Shown here piece after piece: positions 55,637 to 64,000 of a stretch of DNA of 64,000 nucleotides (the first letter of the stretch is position 1; every line of letters begins with the position of its first letter). The stretch covers positions 3,782,001 through 3,846,000 of the forward strand of contig NC_091273.1 of NCBI RefSeq assembly GCF_042100115.1, read 5' to 3'. The position numbers and the translations under genes were made by a program. Source of the stretch: Alternaria dauci (taxonomy: Eukaryota > Ascomycota > Dothideomycetes > Pleosporales > Pleosporaceae). Below the pieces are notes generated by a model that saw only the letters and a list, made by a program, of their open reading frames with translations, did not search any database and was not told the origin of the DNA.

Positions 55637-56360
55637 ATGGCGGCCAAGTACTCTCGTCGACCCAGCTACCTCGACGGCCCGCTGTCGCCCTCCATCATTC
55701 CCGAGCTCGCAATCCTTCCTCGACCCCTCCCTGCCGACAAGGTCCCCTGCGGACAGCTCGTCTCCAAGACGTCAAAGTACACACCCAAAGTCCTCGAAGA
55801 CCGCGACTACGACGACATTGGCACGCGATGGTACGCCACAACACATACACGGTACTTGCGTGCAAGACACTAACCTGCCTAGGTACAAGGATGTCATCTT
55901 CCTCAACGCGGAAAACGGACACTTTGTCGAGAGCTTCGGCGGTACGCATCTACTCCAGAAGCCACTCGACAAGGGCACAGAGGCTGGCACGATCGAGGCA
56001 GAGGAACAGAGCGTGAGGCTGCTCAAGGACGCCGACGCAGCACTCCAGAAAGTATGGAAAGATGAAGAAGCCAGGAAGTGGATCAAGGAGCAAGACGAGG
56101 CTGGCTTCGTCGTCGCACAGCGCCAGGTCTCCAACGCAAGCTACAAGCGTGCTAGGCTTGTCGACGTTGGTAACAACAACTGGGAAGTCGTGCGCGAAGT
56201 TGGCAACGAAGACGCCGCGGGTAAACGCAGAGACTCAGGTCTGCCTATTGAGACGAACAGTAAATGGGATGCAGTGGGCGTCGTGGTTAGGAAGATCATT
56301 GTAGATGGCGATAATGTGAAGCTCGGAGACGAGCTGGGTGCGGAGTACTGGAAGCAGTAA
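55637..56360 (+). CDS. Hypothetical protein
   Basis: Exons 55637-55830 and 55883-56360 give 223 aa; the splice joins TG|G to make GTRWYKDVIFLNAENG. The N terminus is Pro-rich and basic. The centre has a helical charged region (EEQSVRLLKDADAALQKVWKDEEARKW), and the C-terminal part is beta-rich with alternating hydrophobics (NNWEVVREVGN, KWDAVGVVVRKIIVDGDNVKLGDE). No signal peptide, membrane segment or catalytic motif is visible. I do not recognise the family. The clean intron and sustained frame support a real gene. Confidence 0.7.
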
Positions 56361-57015
56361 TGTTTATAATAACCTCACAATGCAATCATGGGTTTTCCAT
56401 GTTCAGATACGTACGAACCCTCTGCATCTATTCAATCAAGCTGAGCAGCCTGGAGCTTGCCCCCAGATAGTTGGCTGTCGAGGCGAACCAACATGCCGCC
56501 CGTGCCCGTATACGAGATCATGGAGGACTTCCTAGTGGTGGCCTGATACTCATCTATCGTCAAATTCCGGCAGGGCGCTGGAAGCAAGGCTTGATGCGAT
56601 AGCCCAATTCGAGCATGGAAGTGACACACATCGGATCGAACGCGTCTCGATGAGGCCTTCGAGACGTCATATTCCCGACAGGCGGATGCTTTGATTGGCC
56701 ACTTTGGAGACATGCTTACATGACGATGCGTCGACCCGCGTCTCTTGCTGACTGATAGCAATGCTGTTGCTGTGAAAGCGACGTATGATAAGCGCTTGCT
56801 TGATAGGCGCTGGAATCCTGCAAAGATACACAGGCCGTTGCGCATCATGGATGTGGCAGAACAACAACAGCCAACGATAGCTTCGTGAGGTACAACAGAA
56901 GCATATAAGCTGAGTCGCACACATAAACAAGATAGCAGAACAAAGAGCAGGGTACACAAGACGGGGTCACAATTCCTACAAGTCTTCTGCAACACCGCAT
57001 ACACCCACTACCAGT
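56361..57015. other. Intergenic region
   Basis: A minus-strand frame at 56432-57004 is Cys/Ser/Leu-rich without domain or start support. I see nothing else. Confidence 0.5.
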
Positions 57016-57942
57016 ATGTCTCCATCAACCAGCGACCCAACCACCCTCAGCAACACGTTCCACTTCGAATCCCCGACGCACTTTTTTAATATCAGGTGGA
57101 CATCGCTTGGCTCTCTGGCCTCGCCGCCACTCATCTTCATCCATGGCACTCCCTGGTCTTCCCGCGTTTGGGTACCTTTCGCGCTGGGTCTATCCCACAA
57201 ATACCGTGTATACCTCTTCGACAACCCTGGTTTCGGAGACTCGCCCATCGAGCAGCTTCTACCTGATGTCGATTTCAAACCAAAAAACGAAGTGGAGCGA
57301 CTAGACAGTGATCTCGCTCGCCAAACTTCAGCGTTTGCTGCTCTCTTCAATCACTGGCAGGCGACAGAGGAATGGAACTCGAAACCCCATGTCATTGCAC
57401 ACGATCACGGCGGTCTAATGAGTCTTCGTGCCCATTTACTGCATGCATGTCAATACACGAGTCTTTGCCTCATAGACGTTGTCGCCATCGGCCCCTTTGG
57501 CCAACCCCTGTTCAAGAGCGTCGTAGAGAACCCGGGTGCTATCGAAAGCCTGCCTGACATGGCATTTGAAGGCATCCTCGAATCGTACATCAGGAACGCT
57601 GCGTACACTAGACTGGATGAGGAGACAATGAGTATGCTCAAGTCATCATGGCTGGCTGAAGGTGGAAAGAGAGGGTTCGTTCGCCAACTATGTCAGGCTG
57701 GTTACCGCAGTACTGAGGAGGTTGAAGGACGGTATGCAGAGGTGGGAGAGAAGCTGCCCGTGAAAGTCATCTGGGGCAAGCAAGACAATTGGATTCCTGT
57801 AAATGATGCGCATAGGCTTGGTAAGGCTTTAGGTGCAAAGGAAGTAGTTGAGGTCGAAGGAGCCGGACATCTTATCATGTACGATCAGCCTGGGCAGTTG
57901 GGTGTTGAACTGGGCATATGGCTATCGTCGGCCGATATGTGA
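57016..57942 (+). CDS. Alpha/beta hydrolase, haloalkane dehalogenase/epoxide hydrolase type
   Basis: The 308-aa single-exon protein has an alpha/beta hydrolase fold. HGTPWSS (43-49) forms the oxyanion region, FDNPGFGDSP is typical of the group, and the nucleophile elbow reads HDHGG with Asp130 in place of Ser. The acid is probably Asp257 (GKQDNWIP) and the base His285 (GAGHLIMYDQP). An Asp nucleophile points to dehalogenase or epoxide-hydrolase chemistry through an alkyl-enzyme ester and not to an esterase. There is no signal peptide or membrane segment. It converges with the P450 gene, 110 bases between stops. The substrate is unknown. Confidence 0.87.
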   Translation: MSPSTSDPTTLSNTFHFESPTHFFNIRWTSLGSLASPPLIFIHGTPWSSRVWVPFALGLSHKYRVYLFDNPGFGDSPIEQLLPDVDFKPKNEVERLDSDLARQTSAFAALFNHWQATEEWNSKPHVIAHDHGGLMSLRAHLLHACQYTSLCLIDVVAIGPFGQPLFKSVVENPGAIESLPDMAFEGILESYIRNAAYTRLDEETMSMLKSSWLAEGGKRGFVRQLCQAGYRSTEEVEGRYAEVGEKLPVKVIWGKQDNWIPVNDAHRLGKALGAKEVVEVEGAGHLIMYDQPGQLGVELGIWLSSADM

Positions 57943-58052
57943 TCAGTGTTAGTGATATGACGAGGGCGAGAGAAAGGTCCGCACTAATACAACAGCCTGT
58001 TGCAGGCATGGTACCCATATATATTCCATAGTATACATTGTGCTTAAACAAC

Positions 58053-59746
58053 TCACGAGGCGGTCTCTGGTGTCCATGCACTCTTCCGGCGTCGAACCTC
58101 GATTTTTGCTGGCAGTGGAACCTGGAATCTAATTACCCACATCTTCTTGGGCTTCTCCGCAAGCGGCTTGATGTCATAGTTGAGTAGCAAGTCGGCGAAG
58201 ATCATCTTAAGTTCGTGAGAAACGAAGAAGCGTCCCGGGCTGTCATGTTGTCAGCAAAGGCCTCGGATCAAAAGAGTAAATTGACTTACCAAGCATGACG
58301 TCCGTGACCGAAAGGAAGATGATGCACGCCTGTAGTAACAAGACCATTTTGCTTCAATTTCAATGCATCAACCTTCTTTCTCTCTTCTGCACCCATTGCC
58401 TCATACTGTTCCCTGGGTCTGGAGTATCTGAATGCATCGAATTCTTCTGGATTTTCGTGTAGATCTGTATCACCAGCGATTGGCGTCCATGGGCACGAGA
58501 GAAGCGTTCCATATTTCACATGTACGCCCTCGGGTGTTGTAACCCCTTCTTTTGCTACCACTTTGCGATGAACAAATGTAAGTGCGATGGGCGCGATGCG
58601 TTGCGACTCGCGGATAGCAGAGTCGATACGATGCATGCGGCTAAGACCCTGCTTGGTCCAACCGCCCTCTTCTTGGAGAATGCGATGCGCTTCTTCGCGC
58701 AACTGTTCCACTACTTCTGGTCCGGCGCTCATGATGTTGATCATGATTTCATAGGCCGTGAGAGAAGTTGTATGTATACTGGCGAAGTTGATGGGCATGA
58801 TGCGCTGAGCGATGCGATCTGGTTGCATCTCGTCGCGCCGTCCCTCGGCCTGCGCAGTCCGGTAGCTCCAATTAATAAAGTCATTTGGCTCTTTCCAGCT
58901 CTTGTACTCGGGATCGCCAGCATCTTTTTTCTCGATATCTGAGATGCGCTGCTTGATCATGGGTAGTGTGAATCTTGATGACAGCCAGTAGTGGTACTTC
59001 GTGGCCAGACTCAACAATGTCCCAACTACTGGGTGTAGCGCTTTCGGAAAAAGGAACATAAAGCTCTGGTTACGTATGCAGTCCATGGTAAAGCCCAGTA
59101 CCGCATCCAGGAATTTGCGCTCGCGACAGAGGGAACCGCCAAGAAGCATGCGGTTGGTCAGGACTGGCACCATTTTCATGAAAGACTCCAAGACATCCAG
59201 CTTTTTCCAATTGCCTGTATCTGTTCCATACACTTGAGAAATGGCGTGTGGGACCTCCTCTTCAAGATCTGGGATGATCGCATTGAGATTGCGTACAAGA
59301 TTCTTGTGAATTACATGTTCGTGGTAGGGATCTTTCAGTATGATCGGGTCGACAAACGAGTAATCACCCTGGAGGAAGTCGTAATGCGCGTCTTTTGTAC
59401 TCAGTACAGTGTCCGGTTGGTCAAACATCCAGCCCAGTTGGCTCCGCGGCATCACAATCTCAGCCGCCATGCCAAGCGTTGCAGGTAACACAAAGATCTT
59501 GCCATCGCGGCTATACTTGTCATAACCGGCCAACAGCCACTCCTTGCTCTTAGTCAACGCAGTGAAATTGCGGAAGTGGGCGATCCAGCCCTTGCCGTAG
59601 CCCATCCATGGTATACTCGATGGTGGTGTTGGCGCTGTGAGAAAGTTGTAGGCAGTCGCCACGACCCAGTAGGTGATGATTGCAGCGGCAACGTGCGGAA
59701 TCGTGAAGAAGGAATGCGGCTCTGTCACTTCGCTTGAGCCTGTCAT
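58053..59746 (-). CDS. Cytochrome P450 monooxygenase
   Basis: This microsomal haem monooxygenase is encoded by exons 59746-58290 and 58239-58053 (547 aa). The N-terminal membrane anchor lies at about residues 18-36 (AAAIITYWVVATAYNFL), followed by a Pro-rich hinge. The I-helix reads INFASIHTTS (about 318-327), and the K-helix ExxR is in AIRESQR (about 380). FDAFRYSRPR is the PERF-type segment. The haem motif PFGHGRHACPGRFF is completed across the intron, placing the ligand at Cys486. Similar fungal P450s act in secondary metabolism or terpenoid oxidation, but I cannot assign a CYP family. It converges with the Asp-nucleophile hydrolase. Confidence 0.95.
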
Positions 59747-61311
59747 GGTGGATCTGATGGATCACGAAACAGAGCTGTGATTGATGACATTTGACGTTAC
59801 ACAGCAGGCGTCATATATCTATTGGTGAGCTGAGACAAGGGTAAGCGCTATCGCGTAGAGTTGCCCCGCCGCCGCGGACCCACCCGTCCGCAGATGTTAC
59901 GTGAGTACAGATCTCTATCTCCATACTCGTCGGCCGCATGAATGACCTGCCATACTCGGCTACTTATCATTATTCATCTTTCGCATGGCGGTAGCTTCGT
60001 TCTCCTCACGGCAAGATATATTACCGACCAATCTGATGGTTGTCAGCGCCCCAACAGACACAGATCCTCGGCGCTACATTCGGATGGGTAACTTCCGAAA
60101 TGAGGGCGAAGCAACAATAGACGGCTACGGTCTCACCAAGCAATTAGTACCCAATGTTTGAACGAGGTCGCTCATGAGATACGCCTGCACTAGCAAGCCG
60201 CAAGCCACTAGTCGGGCCACATACATACAAAAGGAGCTGTTGTATTTGCTACATTAACACATACATGGTTCGATACTATCATAAGCATTCCTTTACGAAT
60301 TGCATATGAGACAATTCCTGATTTTGTACACGTAACTTTGGCATAGTTTGTTTTGTTGATTATCTTTGCCACCAACCAAAGATCCCGCCTTTTCACTAGT
60401 GGATGTGTGCGCACTAACTAGAACCATGAACAGTGTAGTTCATAGATTTATGTGAGGTTCTGGATGCGTCAATGTGCTACCGGGAGACGGTACCTTATTT
60501 TATCAAAGGCCAGTTTCATGTGTCTCTGTGGCAATCCCTCTACATGCGAACCAACAAGCTTGTTCAGGTAATAGACAATGTACGTTACCATTATCACATC
60601 CTGGAAACCTAGAAAACCTGCAGGTCGGGGCAGCTGCAACGTCCAGATAGACCCATAACGTGAGGCGATCAACATCGAGTTACCCTAGGGGAAACTGTGT
60701 GTATGCCTTGCCTTGCCAGTACCGCCTTCGATTGGAACGTGCCAATCGCTCAGAGTAGGCTAGCGACCTATGCGCTTGAGTGTGAGTGCGGTGTTACTTT
60801 TGTGTCTGTTCCGGAGAGTGCTTTCTAGAGCCTCATTCGAGACAAACCCGTGGACGCGACGTGATGACGTCACGCGCTTGAAGCACAGTCCCTGCAAACC
60901 GTCGGGAAATGGCGGAGTATTACTTCCATTGCCCACCCGTAACAATCTTGACGAAGACACAAGCACGAAAAAACGTGCCGCCAAATGTAAGCACTCTCGC
61001 GACACAAAATTGGCTCCACCGAAACGCCATGAAATTCACTAAGGGATTGCTACTTGTAGCTAGCGTGCACTAATCTCTGCGGCACGGCAATCGTACTTAA
61101 CATGTCTCTTCAACTGACAGCTGGACTCATTTGCCATACCTTACATTTGTTGTGTAAAGAAATAGAATACGCTTGAATCTTAACCACGTGTGTTCAATCT
61201 CATGTGAGAGCCTCTATCCTTGGTCGACACGCGTTGCAACGTAAGCCTCCAGTGGCCGCTATTCCGATACCAATATCGAGCAGTAAGCCCGACGTCTCCA
61301 GCACGCCGAGC
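59747..61311. other. Intergenic region, no convincing gene
   Basis: This is the P450 upstream region and the 5' flank of a hypothetical gene. A GC-rich patch of CCGCC units near 59866-59880 is about 120 bases before the P450 ATG. Frames at 60208-61042 show no domain. Confidence 0.5.
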
Positions 61312-62590
61312 ATGAAGCAAAACAAAATGGGAAGACAGAAGCCCAAAGGGAAAACGAACAGGAAGCGAAAGGACCGGACCATGGAGCGTCTGGTGAGTAT
61401 GTGTGAAGTGCTTGGAGACAAGAGCGACAAGTCAGGAATTCTTGCCTGATGGCAAAAATACTTGAACAATCCTGAATGGCGAGATGTCATTGATCTTCGG
61501 TGGCGGGATAGGATACGAGAGCTTGTGACCAAGCTGGAAAAGCACTCTAGGGACCTCAACACTCAGGGAGGAGCTTCCGGTAAAGGTCGAGATATTGCGC
61601 GAGAACGATTTTGGGAGGCATCGCCTCTAACGAGCGTGGGTGAGTTCAAAACATTGCAACTGAGAGATTGCTTCGCGCGTCTACTTATTCTACCATCTAG
61701 AGAATACGCTGGAAGAGGAGATACCCGTGCCGGAATGGACTCCACTCCAGGTAGAAAGCTGGGCTCTTTACCTAGAGTCTCAGATACTATTCGCCAGTAT
61801 CGACATTAGGATTTCTGTGTGCACTGGGCAGTTTCCCAAACTTCAAAGCCAAGACAAGGCCGAGATGGATATCTTGATGCAAGCTCACGGCGTATCCGTC
61901 ATTGACTTCGCTCCAGACACAGGCGAATCAGACAATGGATACTCGGATCCCGAAGGCTTCTCAGAACTGTTGGGCTACAGCCTCGCAGCAGACGTCACGA
62001 TACCAATCTCTCGTTTCACTTCACGCATGTGCATTGAGCTAGAGCGGATGAGCCAAGTACCATATGGCAAAGCCCGAGCCTTCCAACTCGCTTTCATGTT
62101 TCGTTTGGAATTTTTAAGATTCGAAAAGATGGGCACGGTTTGGTGGCGAGAGGGGCTCTACAAAACAGATGCATTGCTTCTCGTTTTGCTAAGTCAGGAG
62201 CAGAACGATAGGTACCCTGAGCATCCGCTCGACTGTGCCCACGCCTTCCTCTTCCTGACGACCTACATCATACAAGATAATAGGAGGGCCTTCTTTGTGC
62301 TACCCGATCAGACCGCAATTGAAAACCTACATCGACATTTAGGTTACAGGATCCTTCATCATCTCAAGTCTGTGTTGGACGAGATTTTATCGCTCGTAGT
62401 GCGAGATTTGAGACGCGAATATCGACGCGACCTCTACCTAGCTTTTGGCCAACGACTACCAGCTGACATCTACGAAGGTATATTGGACTGGGTTGAGGCC
62501 GCACATGACATTCCAGAAACTGTAGAAGAGTATGCGATGGGACTGTGCCGCTCTACGAACGCACTAAATCTTGAAATGAAGATGGGCTGA
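61312..62590 (+). CDS. Hypothetical protein; 5' exon structure uncertain
   Basis: The 3' exon (61701-62590) is a long clean frame coding PEWTPLQVESWALYLESQILFAS and ending NLEMKMG. It joins in phase 1 to 61484-61639 through a GTGAGT donor and CTAG acceptor. Further 5', the same frame is interrupted by TGA at 61447-61449. An 87-base intron, 61397-61483 (GTATGT to GCGAG), removes that stop and joins to 61312-61396, giving 376 aa; otherwise the gene is broken. The N terminus is very basic (KQNKMGRQKPKGKTNRKRK). The C-terminal part is helical, without membrane segments or known motifs. The family is not recognised. Confidence 0.6.
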
Positions 62591-62815
62591 AAACGATATG
62601 AGTATTGGATTTCTAGAAAGACAGATGATATGTTACGATTTATTTGTTCTGATACAGTCTCGCACCGCATCCACCAGGCAAACAGAAAGGTCAAAAGTGT
62701 TCCACTATGAGAACAGTACCTGAGAAAACAATGCTATGCTAATGCAACGCTTCGCTTCTAGACACAAAGAATGAAAGATATAAACAAGTTCTCGACCAAG
62801 TCCAGGCACACAAGC

Positions 62816-63796
62816 TTAGTTGATGCACTGCGAGTACCACTCGTTGGCAGCCTTGCAAGTACCAGCAGAGCAGCACTTGGCACCAGAGAAGCCCTTTCCA
62901 CCGCATTGTCCGTACAGAGCAGCACAGCCAGCGCCACCAGCAGCCTTGGTAGGTGCAGCAGGAGCAGGAGCGACAACAGTGGCCATGGTAGTCTTAGCAG
63001 GGGCGGCAGGAGCTGCAGAGGAAACCACCTTGGCGGGAGTGGTGGCACCACCGGCGCTGCTAGCACCACCAGTCCAGACAGCAGGACCAGGGAAGGGGAA
63101 GTCCTTCTTGCCATTGTAGATGCTGAAGTTGGCATACGGGTCGGTGGCCTTGTAGGCGCCAGGGAACTTGACCATGGGGCCAGGGGTACCGCTACCGCCA
63201 CCCTGGACCTTGACCTGCATGCAGGAGACGTAGTGCTCAGGCTGGTTGACGTGGGAGCGATGGACACCAATGTGCTCAACGCGGACGAGGTACTCGCCGT
63301 TGGGAGTGTCCTTGGGGATCTTGGCCGCGACCCAGTCACGGTTGTAGGTGCACCAGGCGTCGCTGGTGAAGTCACCGTTGCCGCAGACACCCTCCTGGAA
63401 GATCTTGAACCAGTCACCAGATCCATCATACGAAGTCACACTGCTGGGAGCCTTGGACATGTAGACCAGGGCAGGGCCAGGGTGCTGGAACTTGGCTCCG
63501 ACGCCCAACCTGAGACGGATCTCCTCGCCAGCGTTGACGGTCATGACCTGGGTCTTGCCGGCTTTCTGCGCTCCCTGGTTGCACACGATATCGGGGCTAT
63601 CGGCGGTAGATCCATCACGGATATCGGCAGCTGGGTTGGAGGAGAACTTGATGGGGTTGTACTTGGTGGCACGGGTCGACTCGCGGACGTATTTGAATTG
63701 AGGCTGCGCAACACCAGCAACGATGTTGGTGTCGAAAAAGTAATGGGCGGAGGCCACTTGGGCGACGGCGCTGAGGACGAGGGCGTTGAACTTCAT
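62816..63796 (-). CDS. AA9 lytic polysaccharide monooxygenase with CBM1
   Basis: This secreted copper enzyme oxidatively cleaves cellulose or related beta-glucans. The single exon gives 326 aa. A 17-residue signal peptide ends ASA, leaving His18 as the mature N terminus and first copper ligand. The second His is His105 ([16 protein letters not shown]), and the axial Tyr is probably Tyr189 ([11 protein letters not shown]). DIVCNQGAQ and [13 protein letters not shown] are AA9-typical. A Ser/Ala/Pro/Thr linker leads to a C-terminal family 1 cellulose-binding module (about 291-326) with [15 protein letters not shown] and [11 protein letters not shown]. The residue two before the axial Tyr is Glu, where Gln is common. 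Confidence 0.94.
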   Translation of the reverse strand: MKFNALVLSAVAQVASAHYFFDTNIVAGVAQPQFKYVRESTRATKYNPIKFSSNPAADIRDGSTADSPDIVCNQGAQKAGKTQVMTVNAGEEIRLRLGVGAKFQHPGPALVYMSKAPSSVTSYDGSGDWFKIFQEGVCGNGDFTSDAWCTYNRDWVAAKIPKDTPNGEYLVRVEHIGVHRSHVNQPEHYVSCMQVKVQGGGSGTPGPMVKFPGAYKATDPYANFSIYNGKKDFPFPGPAVWTGGASSAGGATTPAKVVSSAAPAAPAKTTMATVVAPAPAAPTKAAGGAGCAALYGQCGGKGFSGAKCCSAGTCKAANEWYSQCIN

Positions 63797-63942
63797 TCTG
63801 GCTAGCAGTAATGAAACTTGTGTATTTGGTAAAAAGAGTGTTGATAAACGAATGTAAAGGCTGAAAGAAGAGAATGTAGAAAGCGACTGAAACGAATGTA
63901 TTGCTTGCTGGTGAGTTGTAAATGTTGGGCGTTGTCTTGGTT

Positions 63943-63950
63943 CTTATATC
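63943..63950 (-). promoter_or_regulatory. Possible TATA element of the AA9 gene
   Basis: Read on the minus strand this is GATATAAG, about 150 bases before the ATG. Position and sequence suit a TATA box, but short matches are common. Confidence 0.35.
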
Positions 63951-64000
63951 AGAGCGGAGAGCGCGCAATCCAAAACGGCTTCATGCTGCTAGCGCCTAGC

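Noticed and set aside
56432..57004. 190-aa Cys-rich minus-strand frame
   Set aside because: It lies in the upstream region of the alpha/beta hydrolase, does not form a coherent fold pattern and has no exon support.
62771..63805. 344-aa plus-strand frame opposite the AA9 gene
   Set aside because: It is a shadow: the minus-strand frame has a signal peptide, copper ligands and CBM1, and the plus frame shows only the Gly/Ala/Ser/Leu bias of its complement.
1..64000. tRNA genes, CRISPR arrays, rRNA, intact transposons and a backbone-synthase gene cluster
   Set aside because: I scanned for B-box-like GGTTCGAATCC and for long direct or terminal repeats and saw none that held up. No polyketide or peptide synthase is present, so the P450, GMC and regulator genes do not form a classical cluster.

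Overview
The window is nuclear DNA of a filamentous ascomycete (Pezizomycotina, most likely a dothideomycete). Genes carry short GT-AG introns, mostly 45-110 bases, and sit on both strands without operons. The content includes a GPI-type secreted protein, an Egh16-like secreted protein, an AA9 polysaccharide monooxygenase with CBM1, a Zn2Cys6 regulator, a cytochrome P450 and a DUF3405 protein. One hypothetical gene (21437-22276) resembles a family I associate with Dothideomycetes. I support 33 protein-coding genes, for most of which I worked out splice junctions by checking that exon phases and total lengths close. I saw no tRNA, rRNA, CRISPR array or intact transposon.

Layout. 0-12 kb: the 3' part of a sugar transporter, an Egh16-like secreted protein, a small membrane protein, a POM34-like nucleoporin head-to-head with a membrane-anchored AMP-binding-like protein that seems to have lost its catalytic motif, an NCS1 nucleobase permease behind a cluster of GATA sites, and a Trp-rich GPI-type protein. 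13-27 kb: AP-1 mu adaptin, a RING protein, a PP2C phosphatase behind an inverted-repeat CCAAT element, three or four hypotheticals, a secreted carboxylesterase and a nitronate monooxygenase. 28-35 kb: a secreted GMC oxidoreductase convergent with a Zn2Cys6 transcription factor, then a large type II membrane DUF3405 protein.

36-50 kb is a housekeeping block: a p47/Shp1 UBX protein, the mitochondrial outer-membrane protein MIM1, the inner-membrane insertase OXA1, a KDM5-type histone demethylase, the SLX1 endonuclease subunit and thymidylate kinase. 50-64 kb is more accessory: an ankyrin/coiled-coil protein ending in a putative zinc deaminase domain, an F-box-like hypothetical, a glutathione transferase, a hypothetical, an alpha/beta hydrolase with an Asp nucleophile convergent with a P450, a further hypothetical and the AA9-CBM1 enzyme.

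The best leads are the ankyrin-deaminase protein (50383-51819), the apparent AMP-binding pseudoenzyme (6312-8109), the predicted exposed N-terminal histidine of the Egh16-like protein (1483-2679), and the GATA cluster ahead of the permease. All function calls rest on motif reading; no database search was run.
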